Counted from the first letter of the stretch, positions 46,454-56,278 are shown. The stretch: 64,000 nucleotides of DNA from Clostridium collagenovorans DSM 3089 (GCF_900130005.1 NZ_FQXP01000004.1:322703-386702); one strand, 5' to 3'. A program made the numbers and translations. The notes: a model not told the origin generated them from the sequence alone.

Positions 46454-48478
46454 ATGAGAGGGTTTAGCAAAAAAACTATTCTAGGGTTTATGATGATAAT
46501 TTTAATTTCATTATTTACTGTGGGATGTTCTAAAACAGATAAGGTTCAAAATGCTTTCAATGAGTATAAGGATAAATGGATTGCTAAGGATTTTAAGTCT
46601 ATGTATGCAATGCTGAGTACTGAATCTAAGGCATATATAACAGAAGAAAAGTTTGTAGAGAGATATAATAATATTTATGATGCCATAGAAGCTAATAATA
46701 TAGCTATAGAAAACAATGGAGAGGTGGAAAAAGCAGAAAATGAAAATGTTCTTCCATTTAAATTATCCATGGATACTGTGGCGGGAAGTATAGATTTACA
46801 AGATTATAAAGTTAAAATCATAAAAGAAGATAAAGAGTATAAAATTAAGTGGGATGAGTCACTTATTTTTCCTAAAATGATTCCTAATGATAAAGTTAGA
46901 GTTGATGATAAGGAAGCAAGTAGAGGGAAAATTTTAGACAGAAATAATAAAGAATTAGCTGTTGACGGAGAACTAAGTATTATAGGTATACATCCTGTAG
47001 TTTTTGATAAAGAAAATAAAGAAGAAAAGATTAAAGAAATGGCGGAAACCTTAGATATTAGTGTTGAAACCATAGAAAGTAAATTAAACAATAATTCTAA
47101 TCCAGATCATTTCGTACCTATAGTGGATATATTATCTAATGATGAAAAAACTAAAAAGTTAAGTGGTAGAGTAGATGAAGGCATTTTAATAAAAACCAAA
47201 AAATCTAGAATATATTCAGATAGTGAAGCATTAGGAGCTTTGGTTGGATATATAGGACCTGTGACTGAAGAGGAATTACAACAAAATTCAGGTAAGGGTT
47301 ATGGTTTACATAGTTTAATTGGTAAAGCAGGAATAGAAAAGGTTTATGAAGATACTTTAAAAGGAAAAAATGGAGCTAAAATTTATATAGAAAGAGGAAG
47401 TGAAAGTATTCCTATAGCTGAAAGGGAGCTTGAGAATGGAAAGGACGTAAAACTGTCTATAGATTCAGAGTTACAAGCTAAAGTGTATGCAGAAATGAAT
47501 GGTGATAAGGGTGCTGCAACAGCTGTTGATCCAAAAACTGGAGAGGTTTTAGCTATGGTAACATCACCATCATATAATTCTAATGTCTTTACAACGTATA
47601 TTACAAAAGCTCAAAGTCAAAAATGGGAAGGAAATAAAAAGGCTGATATGGAGAATAGATTTAATGATGTGTATTCTCCAGGCTCTGTAATGAAGTTAAT
47701 AACAGCAACAGCAGGATTAGATAATGGAATAATAGATATGACAGGAACTAAGGATATTAAAGGTATTTCATGGCAAAAGGATACTTCATGGGGTGGATAC
47801 TCTGTTACAAGAGTTACTGACCCAGGTAGACCAATTAATTTAAGAGATGCAGTTAAGTATTCAGATAATATATACTTTGCGCAAGTTGCATTAGAGTTAG
47901 GAAGTGAAAAGTATATAGAAACTGCTAAAAAGTTTGGAATAGGTGATAAACTTGAGTTTGACTATCCAATGGATAATTCTCAAATATCTAATGATGGAAA
48001 GTTAGATAAGGAAATTTTATTAGCAGATACGGCTTATGGACAAGGTGAAGTTATGGTATCACCTTTAGAAGTTGCTTTGGCATACAGTGCCTTAGGAAAC
48101 AAGGGTAATATAATGAATCCAAGACTAGTTTTAAGTGAAAATCCAGAAGCTAAGGTATTGAAAGAGAAAACAATATCTGAAGCTAACTTAAGTAATTTAG
48201 TAGAGGCATTTTCAGCTCCTATTAAGGATGCAGATGGTACAGCTGCTGGAGCTAAAATAAATGGTGTGAATTTAGCAGGAAAAACTGGAACGGCTGAAAT
48301 AAAATCTTCACAAAGTGATGAAAATGGTAAAGAAGACGCTTGGTTTGTAGCTTTAGATACAGACGACTCTAAAATTGTTTTATCTATGATAATAGAAGAT
48401 GTAAAGAATAGAGGCGGTTCCTCTGTAGTAATACCAAAAGTTAAAAATTCTATAGAATACTATTTAAATTCAAAATAG
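46454..48478 (+). CDS. MecA-like class B penicillin-binding protein, lipoprotein form
   Basis: 674 residues. An N-terminal membrane segment ends in LFTVGC (Cys25), so it is probably a lipoprotein. An NTF2-like MecA N-terminal domain (30-145) and a dimerisation domain (150-330) precede the transpeptidase with SVMK (Ser near 413), SDN (about 470) and KTGTAE (about 610). It cross-links peptidoglycan. This domain order is that of PBP2a-type proteins. ATG 46454 follows GAGGAGATG; the ATG at 46445 lies in that site. Confidence 0.92.
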   Translation: MRGFSKKTILGFMMIILISLFTVGCSKTDKVQNAFNEYKDKWIAKDFKSMYAMLSTESKAYITEEKFVERYNNIYDAIEANNIAIENNGEVEKAENENVLPFKLSMDTVAGSIDLQDYKVKIIKEDKEYKIKWDESLIFPKMIPNDKVRVDDKEASRGKILDRNNKELAVDGELSIIGIHPVVFDKENKEEKIKEMAETLDISVETIESKLNNNSNPDHFVPIVDILSNDEKTKKLSGRVDEGILIKTKKSRIYSDSEALGALVGYIGPVTEEELQQNSGKGYGLHSLIGKAGIEKVYEDTLKGKNGAKIYIERGSESIPIAERELENGKDVKLSIDSELQAKVYAEMNGDKGAATAVDPKTGEVLAMVTSPSYNSNVFTTYITKAQSQKWEGNKKADMENRFNDVYSPGSVMKLITATAGLDNGIIDMTGTKDIKGISWQKDTSWGGYSVTRVTDPGRPINLRDAVKYSDNIYFAQVALELGSEKYIETAKKFGIGDKLEFDYPMDNSQISNDGKLDKEILLADTAYGQGEVMVSPLEVALAYSALGNKGNIMNPRLVLSENPEAKVLKEKTISEANLSNLVEAFSAPIKDADGTAAGAKINGVNLAGKTGTAEIKSSQSDENGKEDAWFVALDTDDSKIVLSMIIEDVKNRGGSSVVIPKVKNSIEYYLNSK

Positions 48479-48561
48479 ATTAGCGTATATTGTGATATAA
48501 TGAGTAGAATAAGTGAAAATTATATATAAAAATATATGCAATGGAATAAGGAAGGTATTTT

Positions 48562-49203
48562 ATGACAACAGAAAAAAATAATTCTATGAATGAGGATATG
48601 GCTAAAAAATTAGAAGGTTTAAATGCTAAGGAGATTTGGCAAGAGCTATATAATAAAGAGTTAAATACTAAGAAAACAGTACTTGAATATATTGAAATTA
48701 CAAGAGCTCTTAAACATGTTAATGTAACAGAAAAGCAAATTCAAGATACTTATAATTTAATATATAAATCTATAGATGATATGGCAAGTAACATAAAGCC
48801 AAACACAATTATGTATTTAAAGAATCAATTGAAAGATCAATTAGGAAAGCTTGTAAAGGAGAAAGATCCAGGAGCTACTAATGAATTTATTGAGTTCTTT
48901 AAATTAGCTTATCCAGAAGGGGATAGAAGAAAAGATTTTACTTGGGTACTTATGGATATTAATAAAATTGTAGATGAGCAAATTTGGACTACAATAAAAT
49001 ATATTAATTCTTGGTGCATAAGAGATAAAAATAGATTAAGTGTAAAACAGAAAAAGGATATAATTCCTATGATTGAATTAATCTTAAAGAGAAATGATCC
49101 TAAGTATGTACACCCACTTAAGAATTTTACACAGCTTCAAAAAATACTTAAAATAAAAATAGTACCAGCAGGTAAAGGCTTTAAGGTACTTTATTGTAAG
49201 TAA
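48562..49203 (+). CDS. Hypothetical helical protein
   Basis: 213 residues, soluble, charged and largely helical, with LKNQLKDQLGKLVKEKDPG in the middle and a basic C-terminus (KIKIVPAGKGFKVLYCK). No known domain was recognised. GGAAGG precedes the ATG. It is 83 nt after the PBP gene without a clear terminator between, so cotranscription is likely. Confidence 0.7.
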   Translation: MTTEKNNSMNEDMAKKLEGLNAKEIWQELYNKELNTKKTVLEYIEITRALKHVNVTEKQIQDTYNLIYKSIDDMASNIKPNTIMYLKNQLKDQLGKLVKEKDPGATNEFIEFFKLAYPEGDRRKDFTWVLMDINKIVDEQIWTTIKYINSWCIRDKNRLSVKQKKDIIPMIELILKRNDPKYVHPLKNFTQLQKILKIKIVPAGKGFKVLYCK

Positions 49204-49275
49204 TATATAATTAAATATTTTCAAGGAAATAAATTATAAATCTGTAAATCAGAAAGTAAACTGCAAAGATAAGAA

Positions 49276-49322
49276 TAGGATATAGAAAAGAGCTTCTCTT
49301 TTCTATATCTTGTTCTTTTTTT
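49276..49322 (+). terminator. Strong terminator
   Basis: A perfect 14-bp stem, GATATAGAAAAGAG/CTCTTTTCTATATC, with a 3-nt loop, followed by a T-rich tract. Confidence 0.85.
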
Positions 49323-49609
49323 ATTTTAAAATACTCATTTATGCTAGATAGGTTTATGTATTTAGGATTAAAGTTTAAGGTAATTAATAATGTATATAAA
49401 ATATATTTTTTAAAGGACTTATAAAATAAAACTGAAAATAGGACTTATAAATTTTAAAAGTTATATTATTGAAAATTGCAATACAATCTATTAAAGAAAT
49501 GAAATACTAAATACTTACAACTTAAGAACTGTAAGGATTTCAATTATAATTTAGTTCTCCTTTAATTTCATACATAATTTATAAAAATAGTTATTAATAC
49601 AACTTAATA
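49323..49609. other. Intergenic region upstream of nadA
   Basis: About 285 nt, AT-rich. No gene recognised. Confidence 0.4.
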
Positions 49610-49663
49610 TTGAAGATAGAAAATAGTGGTGTTATAATGACTTTGCAGGTGTATATACAGCTG
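49610..49663 (+). promoter_or_regulatory. nadABC promoter with palindromic operator
   Basis: TTGAAG (49610-49615), a 17-bp spacer and TATAAT (49633-49638). CAGGTGTATATACAGCTG (49646-49663), a palindrome broken at one pair, covers the expected start point. NiaR is the usual NAD repressor in Firmicutes and is the likely binder (inference). Confidence 0.7.
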
Positions 49664-49686
49664 TAATATTTTAGGACGGTGTAATC

Positions 49687-50598
49687 ATGGAGAGAAACAT
49701 TGTAGAGGATATCTTAAAGTTAAAAAAAGAAAAAAATGCTATTATACTTGCTCACTACTATCAACCAGGAGAGGTTCAAGATTTAGCTGACTTTGTAGGG
49801 GATTCCTATTATCTAAGTGAAATAGCTAAGGACTGTAAGGAAGATGTTGTTGTTTTATGTGGAGTTAAATTTATGGCTGAAAGTGCTAAGATTTTATCAC
49901 CAAAGAAAACAGTATTAATGTCTTGTGAAAATGCAGGGTGTCCTATGGCAGATATGGCTAATGAAGAGGAATTAGTAAAATTAAAAGAAAAGTATCCTAA
50001 TGCTTATGTAGTATGCTATATAAATTCAACGGCAAAGGTAAAGGCACATTGTGATGTATCTGTTACTTCTTCAAGTGCTTTAAATATACTTAAAAATATA
50101 CCTAACAAAGAAGTTTTATTTTTACCAGACAAGAATTTAGGACAGTATATAGCAGAAGCATTTCCAAAGAAAGAATTTATTTTATGGGATGGATATTGTA
50201 AATACCATAATAAAATTGAGAAGAGTGCTATCTTAGATCTAAAAGATAAATATAAGGATGCTCAAATATTAGTTCACCCTGAATGTGTGAAAGAAGTTAG
50301 AGAACTTGGGGATTATGTAGGAAGTACAAGCGGTATAATAGATTTTGCTACTAAAAGTTCAGCTAAGGATTTTATTATTGCAACAGAAGAAGGCGTTTTA
50401 CACCAATTAAAAAAGAAAAATCCTAATAAAAACTTTCATATTCCAGGCGGAAGAATATGTTGTGAAGATATGAAAAAGACTACTTTAGAAGGTTTATATG
50501 ATACTTTACTTAATATGAAAAATGAAATGATTCTAGATGAAGATATTAGAGAAAAGGCATTTATTTCTCTAGAAAACATGCATAAGTTGGCTAAATAG
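49687..50598 (+). CDS. nadA: Quinolinate synthase
   Basis: 303 residues, the usual length for the [4Fe-4S] enzyme that condenses iminoaspartate with dihydroxyacetone phosphate. AHYYQPGEVQDLADFVGDS at the start and the cysteines in CENAGCPMAD, HPECVKEV and GRICCEDM are typical. First gene of the nadABC operon. AGGACGGTG precedes the ATG. Confidence 0.96.
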   Translation: MERNIVEDILKLKKEKNAIILAHYYQPGEVQDLADFVGDSYYLSEIAKDCKEDVVVLCGVKFMAESAKILSPKKTVLMSCENAGCPMADMANEEELVKLKEKYPNAYVVCYINSTAKVKAHCDVSVTSSSALNILKNIPNKEVLFLPDKNLGQYIAEAFPKKEFILWDGYCKYHNKIEKSAILDLKDKYKDAQILVHPECVKEVRELGDYVGSTSGIIDFATKSSAKDFIIATEEGVLHQLKKKNPNKNFHIPGGRICCEDMKKTTLEGLYDTLLNMKNEMILDEDIREKAFISLENMHKLAK

Positions 50599-50602
50599 TG
50601 AC

Positions 50603-51907
50603 ATGGATAATATAGTTGACGTATTAATTATTGGTTCAGGGGTAGCAGGTCTTTATTGTGCCTTAAACTTAAGAAAAGATTTAAACATATTAGTAGTATC
50701 AAAAAGTAAATTAGAAAGTAGTAATACCTATTTAGCTCAAGGAGGAATTGCAACTGCACGAAACGAAGAGGACAAGCCATTCTTTGTGCAAGACACTTTA
50801 AGGGCAGGGCATTACAAAAATGATATAAAAGCTGTAGAGATATTAGCAGATGAGTCTATGGAAAACATAGATGAATTAATAGGCTTAGGGGTTGAGTTTG
50901 ATAAAGAGGGTAAGGATTTAAGTTTCACTAAGGAAGGTGCTCACAGTATAAATAGAATAGTTCATACAAAGGATTATACAGGAAAAAGTGTAGCACAAGC
51001 TTTAATTAAGGAAGCTTTATTAAGAGATAATATAAGAATTTTTGAGGATTCTTATTTTGTAGATATAATAGAAGATAAAGGGAAGTGTACTGGGGCTATT
51101 GTAATTAAGGACAATATGCAAATTAATATATATGCTAAGGCAGTAGTATTAGCAACGGGAGGAATTGGTGGATTATTTAATAATTCAACTAATCAAAGGA
51201 TATTAAAAGGTGATGGTATAGCAACGGCTATTAAACATAAGATTAAGTTAAAAGATATAGATTATATACAAATACACCCAACGGCTTTTTATGAAGAGAA
51301 TGTAGATGATAAGAGATTACTTATATCAGAGGCTATAAGAGGAGAGGGTGGAAAGCTTATAAATTCTAAGGGAGAAAGATTTGTGGACGAGATTCTTCCG
51401 AGGGATGTAGTTTCAAAGGCTATTTTTGAAGAAATGAAAAAAGATGAAAAACCATATGTTAATTTAGATATAAGATTTTTAGGTGAGGAATATATAAAAA
51501 ATAGATTTTCCTTCATATATAGAGAATGTTTGAAGAAGGGAACGGATATTACAAAGGATTATATAAAGGTTTCACCAGCTCAACATTATTTTATGGGAGG
51601 TATAGAAGTAGATGTAGATTCTAAAACTTCCATGAGAAACCTTTATGCTGTAGGAGAAGTAAGTTGTACGGGGGTTCATGGTGCTAATAGATTAGCAAGC
51701 ACTTCACTTTTAGAGGGACTTGTTTTTTCTAAGAGGGCTGCAATAGATATAAATAATATTATACATTATAATAAAGTTAAGACTGTAAGGGTAAGTAACT
51801 TAAATGAAAGCATTGAAGAATTAAGCATTAGAAATGAAAGAATGGTCATAGGTGCTTTAAGAGAAAGGTGTAAGGATTTAGATTATGAATTATTTAATTG
51901 TAGATAA
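50603..51907 (+). CDS. nadB: L-aspartate oxidase
   Basis: A 434-residue flavoprotein making iminoaspartate. FAD motif GSGVAGLYCAL at about 9-19, SSNTYLAQGG, and the active-site ISEAIRGEGGKL and GEVSCTGVHGANRLASTSL. It lacks about 100 C-terminal residues present in the E. coli protein, a form common in clostridia. It starts 4 nt after nadA and its end overlaps nadC by 23 nt. Confidence 0.95.
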   Translation: MDNIVDVLIIGSGVAGLYCALNLRKDLNILVVSKSKLESSNTYLAQGGIATARNEEDKPFFVQDTLRAGHYKNDIKAVEILADESMENIDELIGLGVEFDKEGKDLSFTKEGAHSINRIVHTKDYTGKSVAQALIKEALLRDNIRIFEDSYFVDIIEDKGKCTGAIVIKDNMQINIYAKAVVLATGGIGGLFNNSTNQRILKGDGIATAIKHKIKLKDIDYIQIHPTAFYEENVDDKRLLISEAIRGEGGKLINSKGERFVDEILPRDVVSKAIFEEMKKDEKPYVNLDIRFLGEEYIKNRFSFIYRECLKKGTDITKDYIKVSPAQHYFMGGIEVDVDSKTSMRNLYAVGEVSCTGVHGANRLASTSLLEGLVFSKRAAIDINNIIHYNKVKTVRVSNLNESIEELSIRNERMVIGALRERCKDLDYELFNCR

Positions 51908-52721
51908 AATAATAAAAGATGCGCTTCTAGAGGATATTCCTAATGAAGATATAACAACTAATTCAATAATAGGTGAAGAGAGCTTATCTACTGTTGATTT
52001 GCTTTGTAAGGAAGAGGGTATAATTGCAGGGCTTCTAGTATTTAAAAGGGTTTTTGAAATACTAGGAAGTGTAGAAGTTGAATTATATAAAAATGACGGA
52101 GACAAGGTATATCCAAAGGAGAAAATAGCTTTTTTAAAAGGAAGTACACGAAATATACTTTTAGGGGAAAGAATAGCTTTAAACTTATTACAGAGAATGA
52201 GTGGAATAGCAACTTTAACAAATAAGTTTGTATCTAAGCTTAATGAATCTAAAACAAAATTGCTTGATACAAGAAAAACAACACCTAATTTAAGAATTTT
52301 AGAAAAATATTCTGTGAAAATAGGTGGAGGTTTCAATCATAGATTTAACTTATCAGATGGTGTAATGCTTAAGGACAATCACATAAGTGCAGCAGGTGGA
52401 ATCAAGAATGCTGTGAAGCTTGCAAGAGAAAATACTTCTTTTGTGAGAAAAATAGAAGTTGAAGTTGAAAGTTTAGAAATGGTGAAAGAAGCACTTGAAG
52501 CTAAAGCCGATATAATAATGCTTGATAATATGACCTTAGATATGGCAAGTGAAGCAATAGATCTAATTGGAGATAAGGCACTTACTGAATTTTCTGGGAA
52601 TGTGAACCTAAATACAATTGAGGAAATAGGGAAAATTGGAGTAGATTATGTGTCTGTAGGTGCTTTAACACATTCAGCTAAAATCTTAGATTTAAGCATG
52701 AAGAATCTAAAAAATATATAA
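51885..52721 (+). CDS. nadC: Nicotinate-nucleotide pyrophosphorylase (quinolinate phosphoribosyltransferase)
   Basis: A 278-residue enzyme joining quinolinate and PRPP to give nicotinate mononucleotide. LLDTRKTTPNLRILEKYSV (about 126-144), GGFNHRFNLSDGVMLKDNH and EVEVESLEM hold the substrate-binding residues. The start lies inside the end of nadB, so the two are translationally coupled. It completes the de novo NAD pathway from aspartate. Confidence 0.96.
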   Translation: MNYLIVDKIIKDALLEDIPNEDITTNSIIGEESLSTVDLLCKEEGIIAGLLVFKRVFEILGSVEVELYKNDGDKVYPKEKIAFLKGSTRNILLGERIALNLLQRMSGIATLTNKFVSKLNESKTKLLDTRKTTPNLRILEKYSVKIGGGFNHRFNLSDGVMLKDNHISAAGGIKNAVKLARENTSFVRKIEVEVESLEMVKEALEAKADIIMLDNMTLDMASEAIDLIGDKALTEFSGNVNLNTIEEIGKIGVDYVSVGALTHSAKILDLSMKNLKNI

Positions 52722-52735
52722 AGATAATGGGAGAT

Positions 52736-52788
52736 GAAAATAGTTGTAGTATGTGTATTTTAAGAAACATACTATAACTATTTAGTGC
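52736..52788 (+). terminator. Terminator-like hairpin after nadC
   Basis: AATAGTTGTAGTATGT pairs with ACATACTATAACTATT, with one mismatch. The T-tract behind it is short. Confidence 0.55.
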
Positions 52789-52889
52789 TAACTGATATTA
52801 TAGAATAAATATAGCTATTATCAGAAAGTCACTATATTAAAATAGAAATCCTATAATAAAGGAAACAATAATCATTATTAATTATTTCG

Positions 52890-52918
52890 TTGACAAATAT
52901 AGTTATATGATTTAATAT
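52890..52918 (+). promoter_or_regulatory. Promoter of the cobalamin-riboswitch leader
   Basis: TTGACA (52890-52895), a 17-bp spacer and TAATAT (52913-52918). The transcript would carry a leader of about 740 nt. Confidence 0.6.
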
Positions 52919-53040
52919 GAAGATGAAAGTTAAAGATGAATTACAATTCATTTGTATAAATGTATGTAGAATAAATCTGAACTTCAAATAATATATTTAT
53001 AAAGCAAATAAATGTTTTAATTTCATAAATAAAATTTAAT

Positions 53041-53226
53041 ATTACGCACTTTATGGTGTTTTTGCAAAATTAAAAGGGAATGTGGTGAAAATCCACAACA
53101 GCCACCGTTACTGTAAGAGCTACGAAACTCTAAGAATCAACATGATAACCACTGAGTATATAAACTTGGGAAGGTAGAGGAGTAGGTTTGAAGCTTTAAG
53201 TCAGGAGACCTGCCATTAAGTATTAA
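53041..53226 (+). promoter_or_regulatory. Cobalamin (B12) riboswitch
   Basis: Conserved blocks appear in order: AAAAGGGAAtgtGGTGAAA, the B12 box ACAGCCACCGTTACTGT, AACCACTG, GGGAAGG, and AAGTCAGGAGACCTGCC. It should repress the downstream surface protein gene when cobalamin is plentiful, through the terminator at 53502. Confidence 0.95.
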
Positions 53227-53501
53227 AAATTTCGGTGAGAAGTTAAGATCGTATATTAAGAATTAAGTTATATTACTACAAATTAATAAATTATCATGTA
53301 AATATAAGATTTACGTTTATAAAGTTGCGAAAATTTATAAATTCAATTCTTTGTAAAATGTTAAGATAAATTATTAGTTTATAATAAAGTCTTATTAGGA
53401 GATGTGTGTTTATTGTGCACAATACTTAAAATGTGTATAAAAGGACAAGTCTCTAAGAGATAACTTAAAACTTTTTAAAATTTCCATATGTATACTTAAA
53501 T

Positions 53502-53528
53502 CTCATAATTTTATTATGAGATTTTTTT
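53502..53528 (+). terminator. Riboswitch-linked terminator
   Basis: CTCATAAT (53502-53509) pairs with ATTATGAG (53513-53520), followed by seven T. Confidence 0.8.
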
Positions 53529-53638
53529 ATTGCTCAATAATTCAATTATGAGGTAATAAATATAAAATTATTATTTTATTATGAGATTTTTTTATTGCTC
53601 AATAATTCAATTATGAGGTAATAAATATAAAATTATTA
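53509..53638. repeat. Perfect 65-bp tandem duplication across the terminator
   Basis: Two identical 65-bp units (53509-53573 and 53574-53638), each starting TTTTATTATGAGATTTTTTT. Each carries the 3' arm and U-tract of the terminator plus CTCAATAAT, which can pair with the next ATTATGAG with a one-base bulge. The second unit may therefore form another terminator. Confidence 0.9.
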
Positions 53639-53668
53639 TTTTATGTAATGCCGAAAGGGGAAACAAAG

Positions 53669-55942
53669 ATGAAAAGATCTATTAAAGTGAGAGGATTAAT
53701 TTGTGCTGCTTTAGCAACATGTGTATTTGCTATAAGTGCAACATCAACTTTTGCTTCACCTAGAAAAGAGTCTGCATGGCCACAATTTAGAGGGGAAGTA
53801 TTAAATCCAGGAATAACTGACAGCAAAGCACCAAGAACTTCAGCAGAAATTGAAGAGGACTGGGCAGTCAAAATAGGATCAGGTTGGAATTATAGTGATC
53901 CTATTATAGTAGGACAGTATGTATATATTACAGATAGCTCTAATATAAAGATGCTTGATAGAAACACTGGAGAAGTCATAAAGTCAGCTCCACTGGCAGA
54001 AAATATTGGATTTTTCTCAAGAATGTCTTATGGAGAGGGAAAATTATTTATACCTATAGGTGCAGGACGATTACAATGCTTTGATGCAAATACACTAGAA
54101 TCCTTATGGATAACAGAAGTTACTCCAAAGGATATGTATTTACAAGCCTTATCACCAGCTGTATATTACAATGGGCATGTTTATATGGGAACTACTAATG
54201 GCTCAGCAGATAAAGGAATGTTCTATGCTGTTTCAGCAAAGGATGAGGACCCATCGAAAGTTGATGAAATAAAGGAATATACTTGGACATATGCACCAGA
54301 GGTGGGTAAGTCAGGTTACTATTGGAGTGCAGGAACTGTGGTTGGAAATAGCATAGTTTTTGGTGGTGAGAAAGGTGAAGTTGTTATACACAACTTAACT
54401 GATAATACAATTACTGATAAATTAGAGCTTAATGAAGCTATAAGATCTTCTGTTCATTATGACAGGAATTTAGGAAGAGTATTTATAACTACTAAGGCTG
54501 GAAACATTCACTCTATAAAAATTAATTCTAATGGAACTTTTGATAAAAGCTCTTTATTAACAACAAAAATTGGACAAGATATAACATCAAGTCCAGTAAC
54601 ATATAATGGAAGAGTATATGTAGGTGGCGGTGGAATTAGTAGTGGTGCTGGCTTCTCAGTTTTAGATGCTAAAACTTTAGAAGTAATTTATCAAATAAAT
54701 GATATACAAACTCAGTCATCACCAATTTTAACTACTGCTTATGCTACAAAGGAGAATAAAAACACAGTATATTTATATGCATTTAAATACACTAATCCAG
54801 ATGTTATATATGCTGTAAAAGATTTTGAAGGTAATACAGAACCAATTTTTGAAGAGATAGCTACACCAAGTAGTAAACAATATAATTCATCATCTGCTGC
54901 TATAGATGAAGATGGAAGTATATACTTTAAAAATGATTCAGGAAAGGTATTTAAGTTTAAAAATACTTTAGATGGTGCTTTCGGTTCAGAGGATGTAATA
55001 AAACTTATATACAAGCTACCTAATACAGAAGATATAACTTTAAATAATGAGGTAATTATAAACAGTGCTTTAGAAAGATATAATGATTTATCTGATGCAG
55101 AAAAAGCTAAGGTAACAAACTATGATAAATTACAAGCTGCACTTAATAAAATGGAAGAGCTAAAAAATAGTGATAAAGAAGTTGAAAGATTATTAAGTGA
55201 GATAGAAAAGTTACCACAGGATATTACTTTAAGTCACAAAGAAAAAGTAAATGAATTATTTAGTAGCTATGAAAGATTACCAGAAAGTCATAAAGCTAAG
55301 GTGACTAATATAAATAAATTATTAGATGCTAAGAAAACTATAGAAGCTTTAGAAGAAGAGGAATTAATCAAGAATATAATAGTTAAAATTGATACTCTAC
55401 CTGAATTAAAAGATATAGTTTTAGATAAAGAAGAATTAATTAATTCAATTTATAAGGATTTTAATAATTTAACAGAAAGTCAAAAAGAAAAAGTAACTAA
55501 TAAAGATAAAATATTAACTGCTAAAGCTAAAATTGATAAAACTAGAGCTGAAGTAAATTCAATAGAAGAAGATATATGGAATAAAATAAATCCATCAAAT
55601 ATAACTTTAGAAGATAAAGAAGTAGTTTATGACTTAATAAAAAGATATGAAGCTTTAGATGATAGAGATAAGGTTTATGTAAAACACTTTGATGAAGTTT
55701 TAGAAGCTAAAAAGATAATTGATAAACTTGAAGCAGAAAATCCATCTAAGCCTGTAGAGGAGCCAGGCAATGGTAATGATAACTCTAAGCCTAATATTGG
55801 AGGTAATTCAAACAATGTAGGAAATAATAGTGCATTACCTCAAACAGGGGTAAGTATACCATGGGAATTCATATTAGTTGGTATGATATTAGTTATTAGT
55901 GGTATTGCATTAAGTAAGAAAAAAAGAGTTAATGAGAAATAG
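53669..55942 (+). CDS. Sortase-anchored beta-propeller surface protein under a B12 riboswitch
   Basis: 757 residues. A signal peptide (1-29, ending TFA-S), a PQQ-like beta-propeller (about 30-440, with repeated blocks such as GQYVYITDSSNIKML and NGRVYVGGG), four helical repeats of about 60 residues (consensus DITLxxKExVxxL..Y..L....K.KVTN; about 445-690), a Gly/Asn linker, LPQTG, a membrane helix and a KKKRVNEK tail. It should be covalently wall-anchored. Its ligand is unknown; the riboswitch suggests corrinoid capture. ATG 53669 follows AAAGGGG. Confidence 0.9.
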   Translation: MKRSIKVRGLICAALATCVFAISATSTFASPRKESAWPQFRGEVLNPGITDSKAPRTSAEIEEDWAVKIGSGWNYSDPIIVGQYVYITDSSNIKMLDRNTGEVIKSAPLAENIGFFSRMSYGEGKLFIPIGAGRLQCFDANTLESLWITEVTPKDMYLQALSPAVYYNGHVYMGTTNGSADKGMFYAVSAKDEDPSKVDEIKEYTWTYAPEVGKSGYYWSAGTVVGNSIVFGGEKGEVVIHNLTDNTITDKLELNEAIRSSVHYDRNLGRVFITTKAGNIHSIKINSNGTFDKSSLLTTKIGQDITSSPVTYNGRVYVGGGGISSGAGFSVLDAKTLEVIYQINDIQTQSSPILTTAYATKENKNTVYLYAFKYTNPDVIYAVKDFEGNTEPIFEEIATPSSKQYNSSSAAIDEDGSIYFKNDSGKVFKFKNTLDGAFGSEDVIKLIYKLPNTEDITLNNEVIINSALERYNDLSDAEKAKVTNYDKLQAALNKMEELKNSDKEVERLLSEIEKLPQDITLSHKEKVNELFSSYERLPESHKAKVTNINKLLDAKKTIEALEEEELIKNIIVKIDTLPELKDIVLDKEELINSIYKDFNNLTESQKEKVTNKDKILTAKAKIDKTRAEVNSIEEDIWNKINPSNITLEDKEVVYDLIKRYEALDDRDKVYVKHFDEVLEAKKIIDKLEAENPSKPVEEPGNGNDNSKPNIGGNSNNVGNNSALPQTGVSIPWEFILVGMILVISGIALSKKKRVNEK

Positions 55943-55958
55943 TTACAAAAGTTAATCT

Positions 55959-56003
55959 AGAAAGTACTTATTTGGAAGAAATTTTAAATAAGTACTCTTT
56001 AGC
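55959..56003 (+). terminator. Hairpin after the surface protein gene
   Basis: AAAGTACTTATTT (55961-55973) pairs with AAATAAGTACT-c-TTT. The T-tract is short, so partial read-through into the ECF genes is possible. Confidence 0.6.
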
Positions 56004-56101
56004 GTTTAATATTAAAATTAAAGAAGTTTAGAAAAAATGATTAAGTTTAGTTTAATTATTTTATTTATAAGTTTCAAATATAGGGTAAAGTGGAAATAGT
56101 A

Positions 56102-56133
56102 TCATTGACAGTCAATGTAGGGTGTTATACTAT
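56102..56133 (+). promoter_or_regulatory. Promoter with palindrome upstream of the DUF4430 gene
   Basis: TTGACA (56105-56110), a 17-bp spacer and TACTAT (56128-56133). The -35 is inside the perfect palindrome ATTGACaGTCAAT, and a larger dyad ATAGTAT/ATACTAT surrounds it. A regulator is likely to bind here; its identity is unknown. Confidence 0.6.
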
Positions 56134-56278
56134 ATTAATGAAATTTAACAATGTATTTCCACAAACACTCTTAAGTTACTAAGCTGAAATTAATAATTTT
56201 ATATATTATTAAGTATAGGTAAGAAATTTTTATAATTTTTAATTACTATACTTATAATAATATAAGTGGAGGAAAATT

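Noticed and set aside
53509..53638. CRISPR-like array
   Set aside because: Only two adjoining identical units without spacers; this is a tandem duplication.
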